Shown: piece after piece, positions 1 through 7,656 of the stretch
Numbering within the stretch: the stretch's first letter is position 1
Layout: every line of letters starts with the position of its first letter
Assembly (NCBI RefSeq): GCF_008831285.2
Contig: NW_022205189.1
Span: 1-22,906 of the forward strand
DNA: 22,906 nucleotides
Direction of reading: 5' to 3'
Source of the DNA: Nymphaea colorata
Lineage: Eukaryota; Streptophyta; Magnoliopsida; Nymphaeales; Nymphaeaceae
Made by a program: the position numbers and the translations under genes
The notes under the pieces: generated by a model
What the model was told of the DNA's origin: nothing
Seen by the model: the letters and a program-made list of their open reading frames with translations, nothing else
The model's database searches: none

Positions 1-64
1 CAACCCCAACCCCAACCCCAACCCCAACCCCCCCAACCCCAACCCCAACCCCAACCCCAACCCC
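1..64. repeat. Telomere, CCCCAA repeats
   Basis: Tandem C4A2 repeats run from the first base to position 64, C-rich strand 5' to 3' into the chromosome, as expected for a left chromosome end. One unit is irregular (seven C in a row near positions 25-31). C4A2 telomeres are known from Tetrahymena-type ciliates; hypotrichs use C4A4. The sequence then changes abruptly to unique AT-rich DNA, so this is a true end and not an internal satellite. Confidence 0.97.
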
Positions 65-1675
65 GTTGTTTTATTTGGAAAAATGTGTTTCAACTTATCT
101 CATATTATAATTGGCCATTTCAGGATTCAAAATACGGGCAATCTGTTTTCTCTAAGATTCATCCACACCCAATTAGCTAATATTGCCTTAATAAAGGAAA
201 AGGAGTGAAAAGTAATAAAAAAATTGCTTATTGATTATTGAGTTGCATTCTCATTCGTTCCATAACTAAATATGGTTCAAGACCAACTTATGACATTATC
301 TATATAAATAGATTATATTTTTTGAAGATTTACGCACATATCAAGCCTTTAAAGCCTTCTAAATGAAGCAAGAGGCACCCAATTTATTATAATTCACGCT
401 TTGTAAACTTCAGAGATTGTAAAAATGGAAATATAATAATACAGATAGGCTTTTTTCTACTTTTAAAAAGCATCTCTTACTTGGTTTGGCCTTTTCCATA
501 TCATTTTATACCTATACTGAATATAAATTTGGCAAAAATTGATCCAAATATCGCCATTACTACTACAATCTATATCATTTTTAATGAATCCAGTGATATT
601 GTTATCATTCAAGCCAACGACTAGCTGAATATGTGATAGAATGATCTTTGAGACGAAAAGTCAAGCCAACGTTTATTTAATCGAATTCTCTATATGAACT
701 ATAATCTCAAATTAATTCCAAATGGAAATGCTTAGTGATTAAAAACTGAAAGATAAATAAATATGTCTTATTAATACCCAAAGAATGCTTAGCTGCCTAT
801 TGAGGATTTATGCATGCTCATGCCTTATCAAAATAATGTAATTAAAGCTTTATTTTCCGAGGAATGATTTGCCTTATAAGCTAACCTTTTAAAATATGAG
901 GTAAAAAGAATATTACAACTAAGATTATCTTTTGGGCATCGAATTCAAGGTCCTTTCGCTCTGGAGATGGCCGCTTGTGATAATATTTCTTACTATTCTT
1001 TTGATATTTATCGATTTTGAACACATTCTAAATCACAATAAAAGGCAATGGTGAGGGTGATAAATTAAAAAGACTTAACTTTGCGATTTTTCGAAGGTAA
1101 AACCTATAGCCAAGCCGTCCTATCGCCACTGTATTCATATCTATCGCCGATGACTTTATTTTGGAAAAAAGTAAAACATAAGCTTAATCATGATTCCTGT
1201 GATTATGAGCGTCTTTTTCTCTTCTGCAAGGCCTATCTCACCATTCTTTGGATTATGGATGACGGATTTAAGATATGTTGGAGGAAGGCTGATGACAAGT
1301 GGTCATTAACGTCACTTATTTGAAGTCGTTTCTCACCGATGGCATAGAATATGCGATTTCCTTTCTCATCCTATGATAATAATCCACTTATCGCATAGTT
1401 TAAGAGAGAAACTATCATCAACAATCTTTGAAATGAGTCCTATCATCACTTTCTTAAGCCATTTTCCGCTTCTGAGATGGATGACAGCTATATGAGTCTC
1501 TTCCTCGAGTTCTATAGTCACCCTGCATCCCCTTCGGACCCCTCATATCATGAGCCTTCCTCTCATATGAAGTAATTATTATGAGATTATGTAAGAGAAT
1601 TTATATTTTCACATATGACTCAAAACCGACCTCAATATTGAGCTTGATTTTACTGTTTTTTATCACACAATACAA
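65..1675. other. Subtelomeric AT-rich spacer with no convincing gene
   Basis: I see no recognisable gene in these 1.6 kb. With TGA as the only stop, long open frames arise easily in AT-rich DNA. The best is 1048-1323 on the plus strand, ATG to TGA, about 91 codons, with no family resemblance and AT-rich codon use unlike the GC-rich conserved genes. The last hundred bases before 1676 resemble the DNA upstream of gene B: both have a block with GTGAAAAT and ATTCTCTTA on the upstream strand, so promoter elements probably lie there. Confidence 0.6.
1656..1665 (+). promoter_or_regulatory. T-rich TTTTTTATCA motif before gene A
   Basis: TTTTTTATCA ends 10 nt before the ATG of gene A. Equivalent motifs precede genes B (TTTTTTATTA, 10 nt), C (CTTTTTATTA, 9 nt) and D (ATTTTATCA, 18 nt). 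The shared sequence and near-constant position suggest an initiator or core promoter element of this family, or the start of a very short 5' leader. This is inferred from comparison of the copies only. Confidence 0.5.
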
Positions 1676-2609
1676 ATGAAGTCAACCTCATCCTCTTGGT
1701 CTTCCTTTTGGTCGCTGCCGCCCTCGGACTCAAGATTACCGTGCTCCAGAATAAATTTAGAGTATAAATGATTCAAAGAAGCTGGTATACAAAGACCGAT
1801 GAAGAAGTAAATAACGAATAATAAAGCGTATAGATCTGGTCGATGAAGATGTAAGAATAATATTATGATTAGGGTATCAAATTTATAAAGAAGATGCCGT
1901 CTATAATATCATAACTTAGTGTACGAGACGATTAACAAAGGCGTATCTTTCTTTCAACGATCCAGGGTAATGAGCCAATAATTTAGAAGTAAAAACATTA
2001 CAATTACTTAGTGTATTTGCAAAAGATAATACAGGGGTAAAGTTTTCTTCATCTTTAGTGTAAAAAACCAATGAAGAAGATGTAGAAGGTGTATAATTTT
2101 AGGGTAATCGATATCTGATGAAGACGTATGCATATCCTTACCACTTAGAGTAATGATTCAATAATGAAGTCGTAAGAATATAACCATCATCAGAGTAAAA
2201 AGCTCATAATGAAGACGTATACATGATCTCATCTTCAGCGTAAGGGATATATGAATCAGCCGTACATTTTTCACTATTTTTAGGGTAATTAGCCAATGAA
2301 GAAGCTGTATGGATGCTGCAATAACTTAGTGTACCAGCTTTGACTAAGAAGGTGTAAGAAGAATGAAATTTCTCAGGGTAATTAACCAACGAAGAAGGAA
2401 ACGTACAACCATTTCGATCATTTAGTGTAAATCGGCAACAAAGAAGATGTATCATCATCTTGACTTTCAGTGTATGCATATTATGACAAAGGGGTATCAT
2501 TTTTGCTATTTAGTGTACAACCGTCCTCAAACAAGATCTTTTCAGCCATGAAGAGTACGAATCACACAAGAAAGTTCCATCGAAAATGATTCCTCATCAA
2601 TCCTAAACC
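1676..2609 (+). CDS. Gene A: secreted small peptide encoded in 1-2 nt exons, about 36 introns
   Basis: Exon 1 (1676-1740) encodes a signal peptide ending AAALGLKIT. It is 65 nt where B, C and D have 66, so one base is probably missing near 1684. From 1741 the DNA is a chain of GT...AG introns of 20-23 nt (1741-1760, 1762-1781, 1785-1804, 1807-1826, 1828-1848, on to 2515-2535). The exons between are alternately 1 and 2 nt; 3-nt and 5-nt exons occur where one or two introns are missing. Joining them gives TEHDACEWYDINPACGNYWY, with no stop. A 19-nt exon (2536-2554: LFSHE plus GA) and a last 20-nt intron (2555-2574) follow. The stop is not settled; the frame stays open through the conserved 3' block. 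Two Cys may form a disulphide. The function is unknown. Splicing is inferred from pattern, from comparison with B to E, and from 20-nt introns in neighbouring genes. Confidence 0.78.
2586..2609 (+). promoter_or_regulatory. Conserved 3' block of the peptide genes (copy A)
   Basis: ATGATTCCTCATCAATCC followed by TAAACC occurs after the last intron of all five peptide genes, starting 11 nt after that intron in A, B, D and E and 10 nt in C. A weaker T/A-rich match continues about 25 nt further. The reading frame at the block differs between copies (A and B one frame, C and E another), which argues for a 3' UTR, processing or polyadenylation element, although all these frames are open because TAA is glutamine. 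Confidence 0.6.
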
Positions 2610-2733
2610 TTCCATTTGATTTTCCTCTATCTTATTTCTTTAATAACAAATCAGCAGATAATGGTAAGACGGTTGGGATTTTTTATAATTGCATGAATAT
2701 GGTAAAGATAATATAGCAAATAATCAAATGCGA

Positions 2734-2757
2734 GGTTTAGGATTGATGAGGAATCAT
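2734..2757 (-). promoter_or_regulatory. Conserved 3' block of the peptide genes (copy B)
   Basis: This is the same 24-nt block as at the end of gene A, in opposite orientation. Genes A and B are tail to tail, with about 125 nt between the two blocks. The match extends downstream of the block (CATTTGATTATT and TATATTATC on the minus strand), which resembles copies C and E. Confidence 0.6.
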
Positions 2758-3691
2758 ATCTTTGGGGACTTATTTGCATGTGTTTTACTCTTTTTTGAAG
2801 ATTTTATCTAATTTTTTGATTGTCTTACACTAAATAAACATTCAATTACCCCTGAGTAAGGATATTTCCATACACTGGAAAAGTAGCAAAGATGATACGC
2901 CTTCTTCATCTCATAATTACACTTCGATTAAAAGATAAGTACTCCTGCCTTAGTTGATTATTACTCTGGTTGACGGGAATTGGTTACGTCTTCATCATCG
3001 ATTTATTACACTAAATGATTAGCATAATTGTACGGCTTCATCATCAATTCCTTACTCTGAAGAATCTAAATATGTTTACGTCTTCATGGATTGCTTTTTA
3101 CTCTGAAGAATAGACGAAAATATACTCCTTCTTCATTGATCTTATACCCTGCATCATTTAGGCATTTTACATCTTGGTTGTTTGATCTTTACTCTGGATG
3201 ATTGGATGTCTTTACGGCTGATTTATTGATTTTTTTACGCTAAATCACTTATATATGTACTTCTTGCTTATCGAATCTTTACTCTGAATAAGCCAAACAG
3301 TTTACTCTCTAAAGTATGTTGCATTTTTACGCCTTCGTCATCGATTCATTACACTGTATGATTGCGAATATGGTACGACTGCTTTATTGGATAAAAACTC
3401 TATATATGATTTCTTTATTTTTACTCCTTCCTCATTGATTTATTACTCTAAATAATGTGATGCTATTACCTCTTCTTTATCTTCGTTTTACCCTGGATCT
3501 TTCAATATCTATACGTCTTCTTCAATCGATTGTTTACGCTTTATTAAAAATAGTTTACCTCTTTAATGATGGCTTTCGTACCAGCTTAATGGTCTCATTT
3601 TTACTCTTTGTCTTTCTTTGCGTACGTTGAGCTGGAGGCCGAGGGTGGCAGCGACCAAAAGGAAGACCAAAACGATGGAGAATGACTTCAT
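2734..3691 (-). CDS. Gene B: secreted small peptide encoded in 1-2 nt exons, about 37 introns
   Basis: Exon 1 (3626-3691) is 22 intact codons, beginning MKSFSIVLVF and ending AATLGLQLN: a short basic start, a hydrophobic core and small residues, so a signal peptide. The introns begin with GTACGCAAAGAAAGACAAAG (3606-3625) and continue to 2808-2828, each GT...AG, 20-25 nt, separated by exons of alternately 1 and 2 nt. Only one 3-nt CTG exon (3582-3584) and one 3-nt AGA exon (3306-3308) depart from this, each explained by one missing intron. The decoded mature part is TEHERICRKPNGNTYRCWY, then KIFKK from a 19-nt exon (2789-2807), then a last 20-nt intron (2769-2788). The N-terminal TEH and C-terminal WY match gene A. 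Two Cys lie nine residues apart. The stop codon is not settled. Confidence 0.8.
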
Positions 3692-4744
3692 TTGCAATGC
3701 GTAATAAAAAATACCAAATTTAAGCCTTTGAAGAAGGTCGATTCTAGACCAGATGTGAAAATGAAAATTCTCTTATATTTTTTCATAATTAATTTGCTCT
3801 TTTTTCAATGTCACCCTCTGAGAAAGAAGCCACTCTTACCTAAGTCCCGTATCCATTTTTAATCCAGATAAAACCATTTTTAGAGTATTTCAAGATAGGC
3901 TACCCCAACATATCTTAAACTAAACGCTGTAAATTTAAGGAACGATAAGACAGGCTTCAAAAAGCTTTCTGGAAGAATCTTAATAATGGTTATGATGATT
4001 AGAGCATTGCTTATATATTTTTTGAAAAAATCAAAAGATATATGACATGTAGAGAAAAATTAAGGTTGGGGATGCTAAGTGATCAGTTTCATCTCTATCA
4101 TACAAAAAAATCAAATGTTTTTATTTGATAGGGCCGATTTTTTTATTAACTTGGTATGGGTAAGAGCTATATATACAGTTTCGATGAGCAAAATACACGC
4201 AAAAGGTTTAATTATTAATATTATAGAGAGGCAAATGATCACGATGAGTTTATCTATCGAATTATTGTCTAAAAATCCCATACTGATTACATGTTTGGAA
4301 TACATATGAATTGATTAATTAGGAATAATTAAAGAAGTTTTAGTTGGAATTATTGAATCATTTAATATCTTTAATCATGGAGTGACGTTCTGATGCTATT
4401 AGTTTGCTTTGCTATCGATTCTTCATTAAAAATGGTAAGAAGATATATCTATGGAATAATTTGGAATTTTAGCTTGATCAATCATTAAATTAAAAGTGTG
4501 AGAGCTTGCCTAATCTACTGGACTATCTTTGTTGTTCTATTTGGTATTCTATCATCATCCTTGTCTAAGATAATGGAGCGCTGAATGGCTAGCTGTGGCT
4601 AATCTCTTCCGTGAAAGTTTAAAGATAGGAGTATCACAGCATCATCATCTCTTGATATTCCCAAACATCACGCCATATTTGGGGGGATAATTACGAATCA
4701 TATGATCATCATTAGAGATATAGGATAAAGCAATCAAATGTTTG
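3692..4744. other. AT-rich intergenic region between genes B and C
   Basis: About 1 kb. The first 110 bases are the upstream region of gene B. I see no recognisable protein, RNA gene or repeat array in the rest. Overlapping open frames on both strands near 4079-4309 have no family resemblance and no ATG in a convincing context. Confidence 0.55.
3702..3711 (-). promoter_or_regulatory. T-rich TTTTTTATTA motif before gene B
   Basis: On the minus strand TTTTTTATTA ends 10 nt before the ATG of gene B, matching the motif and spacing before gene A. Further upstream, a segment similar to the gene A flank (GGTCG, then GTGAAAAT and ATTCTCTTA, on the plus strand around 3736-3776) supports a common promoter origin. 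Confidence 0.5.
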
Positions 4745-4768
4745 CGTTTAGGATTGATGAGGAATCAT
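4745..4768 (-). promoter_or_regulatory. Conserved 3' block of the peptide genes (copy C)
   Basis: Same block as after genes A and B (minus strand ATGATTCCTCATCAATCC then TAAACG). It starts 10 nt after the final intron, not 11, which shifts the reading frame relative to A and B and is one reason to treat the block as non-coding. Confidence 0.6.
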
Positions 4769-5439
4769 TTGAGAGCGACTGATTCGCAAAAAAGTTACTC
4801 TTTCTTGTCGTATCCATCTGTCTAGATAGTCTTCATACACTAAATACGTTATAGCTTACCCCTGGGTAGAAGCAAATTTACACTGGCTATGATATCTCCA
4901 TACGTATTCTTCCTTACTTCATATTTACCCTAATTTTGGTGATTATTTTACGACTTGATCGGAAATTCCTTACGCTGAATGATAACATATCTCATACGAC
5001 TTCCTTATTAGCATTTTACGCTAAATTTATTGAAAATTTTACCCCTTTATTACCAAAATATGTACACTGTTTCTTTATTTGGAGGATTACGACTTATTCG
5101 ACTAACTTATACACTACATTTTGACCAAATTTTACTGCTTCCTTATCTGTCTATTACCCTATTCATCCTAATCTCTTTACATCTCACTTATTAGCACATT
5201 ACCCTTGATTGGTTTCACCATACTTTCATCTCATTTGTGATACCCTATGTAAAAATCATCATACATCTATCTGAGAATGGTCGTACGCTTCGTTAATACA
5301 TCTAAACATCTTCGTGTATTCTCTTCTACCATCTTTTCGTCGATTATTTACTCTAAAGTCATAAAATATGCACGTTGATCTTGAGGCCAAGGACGGTGGC
5401 AATCAGGAGGAAAGCAACGATAGCGCTAATTGGTTTCAT
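4745..5439 (-). CDS. Gene C: secreted small peptide encoded in 1-2 nt exons, about 26 introns
   Basis: Exon 1 (5374-5439) is 22 codons, beginning MKPISAIVAF and ending TVLGLKIN. The introns run from 5353-5373 (GTG start, 21 nt) to 4818-4838, mostly 20-24 nt, with alternate 1- and 2-nt exons. An AATAC exon (4904-4908) is one split codon end plus one intact codon. Decoding gives N D H, one uncertain residue, then DAFWLLEYWY, then GYDKK from a 19-nt exon (4799-4817), then a last 20-nt intron (4779-4798). The uncertain codon is at 5204-5243: expected exon TA followed by an intron starting GTATGG, but the DNA reads AAAGTATGG, as if one copy of a tandem GTA had been lost. Gene C has no Cys but keeps the His and YWY landmarks. 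Confidence 0.74.
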
Positions 5440-7137
5440 TGGATGGAATAATAAAAAGAGCATTTTTAGGGTCTATATTGGAGTCGATTTCTCACCCAGG
5501 AGAAGGAAATACGAATTCGATTAAAGCCTATAATAATTTCATATGAATGGAGCCGAAGACGATGCTGAGAGAACCGAAATGGGCTAGCATTTATTCCAGG
5601 AAGACAGTATCTAGCTACTAATGGTAGCAGAATGCTATATTGCGGTACAGGTATGGAGATTAGCGATGAGGATGGAATGATCAACACATCAGGAGGATGG
5701 ATAAATGCATGTAAAGTCGATTGGAAGCTGATTTCTTCTTCTATGCGATGAAACATATCCATAACTGGGCAAAATAATTCTTATTGTTGGCAAACGATGA
5801 GCCATGGCATGCTTTTAGGTTTTCCTTTTCATGCGTTTCCATATCCTAAAATTAAAATGATTCGAAAATGTTGAACAGCAATATTAAAAGGTCTTTTGTA
5901 TCGAATCTTGCCTTAATTTATTGTTTGGAGCCAAAGATAATATTTATTAAATCCTAATCAGTCATACTAATGCAATAATATCTATCCAAATGCTTGATGA
6001 TGGATTTCTTCATCCGCATCTGCAAGGTTAACGAAATACTATCATATTTTAGGCCTTTTTTACTTTTATTTTGGCCCGAAGAATTATTATACTCAGACAA
6101 TCAGATTAGAAAAAGCAAGCGGAATTAATTATGGAGTGAAAATCATCGTAAAGGTCTCTACTGAAACCGTCATGCCAAAGACTTCAATTGTAAAGGCTAA
6201 TTTATTCATACTTAGCATAGTCAAGCGCGAAGGAAAGGCATTTTAACTATCAAATCTACGCATAATACTAGTTTTGGATTTTTTGATTCGGTAGTGGCAA
6301 AAATCTTCCACTGTTAAAGTTATAAATGTTGGCAAATTTATAGCCCTGTAAATCCTGCCAATAAGTTACTGAAGACCCTCCTTTATTAGTTAATGTTATA
6401 AATGCAAATGCTATAATCAATCAATATGAAATAACTTTCTCTTTGAGGCAATTTTATATTATTACTTTAATTCTAAAGAGTAGAAGATAGCTTATTTTAG
6501 CTAATAGGACCCTCTCGACTGATTCTCGTCCAATTAATGCTTATTTTTTGATGTAATCCGATCTAAAATGCATGTATTGCTTCTTCAGGAAGGCTTTTAT
6601 TATTATTTTACCACCTAAACTTGCTCAAGAGGTACACATGGGATATTCCTTAGCTTCCTTTATCATTCTAACTCACCATTCTCACATTTATGATCAATTA
6701 TAAATGAAAATATTCTCGAAGGAGGCCAGCGTACATTCACAGATGAAGACTCAATTTATATCCAATCTTTTAAGCCAAACCATTCAAATTATTCTCAGAG
6801 ATACGGAAAATAAGTGCCTTGGTTTCCCAGATGCATGGTCTTTTTATCGGAATGATCACCGAAAGGTTACTAGTCTACTCTAAATGCATGCCAGAGTCAG
6901 ATTCGTTGTGGTTTATCTTAATCTACATCTGAGAGCATTGATACACTGTTTGCTATTACCTTTCGCGAGGCATAACCAAACCTGATCATGATGCATGAAG
7001 AAGACTGATCAAAGGATGGTGAGAGATATGATATTCCAACATAATTTTCTTTCTTTGTCAGAGATATAATCCATACTGGGCATTATAGAGGAATGGATGA
7101 AGACAATAATAGTATACATCATCAAAGGCAATTATGA
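5440..7137. other. AT-rich intergenic region between genes C and D
   Basis: About 1.7 kb. The first 120 bases are the upstream region of gene C. I recognise no gene beyond it. A 98-codon open frame on the minus strand (5466-5762) runs into the gene C promoter region and has no family resemblance, so I regard it as chance. Confidence 0.55.
5449..5458 (-). promoter_or_regulatory. T-rich CTTTTTATTA motif before gene C
   Basis: CTTTTTATTA on the minus strand ends 9 nt before the ATG of gene C, as in A and B. About 85 nt upstream of the ATG a second motif, ATTATAGGCTTT (5523-5534 on the plus strand as its complement), is shared with gene D, where it lies about 95 nt upstream of the ATG. Confidence 0.5.
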
Positions 7138-7160
7138 GGTTAGGATTTGAGAGGAATCAT
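7138..7160 (-). promoter_or_regulatory. Conserved 3' block of the peptide genes (copy D)
   Basis: A diverged copy of the shared 3' block: ATGATTCCTCT, then CAAATCCTAACC on the minus strand, with small indels relative to A, B, C and E. It starts 11 nt after the last 20-nt intron (7172-7191). Confidence 0.55.
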
Positions 7161-7191
7161 CCGATCGTCGACTGAATCGCATTCACTTTAC

Positions 7192-7629
7192 TCACTCCAA
7201 TCACACAGAAAGTACGTCTAACTCACCGATTATGTACACTAAATCAAAGATAACTTACTTCTTGATTATTTCTGTTTTACTCTGAGTCGCAGATTCATTA
7301 CGCCTGCTTTATTTCCCTCTTACCCTAAGTTTAAATTGAAGGTACGTCTTCATTATTTCCATTTTACACTAAATTGAAACTAAATTACTTCTTGTTCATT
7401 TCTTTCTTACGCTAAGTTACAGCTAAACTACCTCTTCATTATCTCTATTTTACTCTGAATCAAAGTTTAATCACCTCTTCATTATTTCCTTCTTACCCTA
7501 TCCTAAATCCAATCATACGTGGGCTTGATAAGTCATTTTTACTCTGTTTTATTGATGATGGACGTTGAGCTGGAGGCCGAGGGCAGCGGCGACGAGGAAG
7601 AAGACCAAAAGGATGTTGATGGAGTTCAT
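7192..7629 (-). CDS. Gene D: short member of the peptide family, about 18 introns
   Basis: Exon 1 (7564-7629) is 22 codons, beginning MNSINILLVF and ending AAALGLQLN. The introns start with GTCCATCATCAATAAAACAG (7544-7563) and are the most regular of the family: 14 of 18 are exactly 20 nt, for example 7434-7453, 7412-7431, 7391-7410, 7369-7388 and 7348-7367. The exons are alternately 1 and 2 nt apart from one 5-nt exon (7519-7523). The decoded tail is THEKQYGKY followed by an in-frame TGA (7192-7194), so the peptide is much shorter than in A, B and E and has no Cys. The last intron and 3' block still follow the stop (7172-7191, 7138-7160), so D may be a truncated or decaying copy, or a genuine short variant. 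Confidence 0.77.
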
Positions 7630-7647
7630 ATGTAAATTAATAGTTCG

Positions 7648-7656
7648 TGATAAAAT
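7648..7656 (-). promoter_or_regulatory. T-rich ATTTTATCA motif before gene D
   Basis: ATTTTATCA on the minus strand ends 18 nt before the ATG of gene D, the counterpart of the TTTTTTATCA and TTTTTTATTA motifs 9-10 nt before genes A to C. The spacing is longer here because of extra AT-rich bases next to the ATG. Confidence 0.4.

Noticed and set aside
1048-1323. About 91-codon open frame near the telomere
   Set aside because: With TGA as the only stop, such frames are common by chance. Codon use is AT-rich, unlike the conserved genes, and no domain is recognisable. Mentioned in the spacer entry only.
2204-2500. 98-codon open frame on the minus strand
   Set aside because: It runs antisense through the intron array of gene A, in AT-rich DNA, with no family resemblance; a shadow.
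1741-2574. Internal eliminated sequences (germline DNA removed during macronuclear development)
   Set aside because: Paramecium-type eliminated sequences are bounded by TA repeats at both ends. These segments start with GT and end with AG, like the spliceosomal introns of neighbouring genes, and the sequence carries a telomere. A germline origin is not fully excluded, but the boundaries fit introns.
2586-2604. The TGA inside the shared 3' block as the common stop codon
   Set aside because: The decoded frames of A, B, C and E do not place this TGA in frame, so the stop codons of these four copies remain undetermined.
2830-3580. CRISPR-like array
   Set aside because: There are no identical repeats with unique spacers. 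Both parts of the period vary, and the organism is a eukaryote.
2815-3605. A plain degenerate satellite or minisatellite of about 43 bp
   Set aside because: The unit is only loosely conserved except for GT and AG at fixed places, it begins exactly at the end of a signal-peptide exon in every copy, and the leftover bases form an open frame with shared peptide landmarks. A neutral satellite would not show this.
5466-5762. 98-codon minus-strand open frame upstream of gene C
   Set aside because: It overlaps the upstream region shared by the peptide genes, has no recognisable family, and would end 26 nt before the start of gene C.
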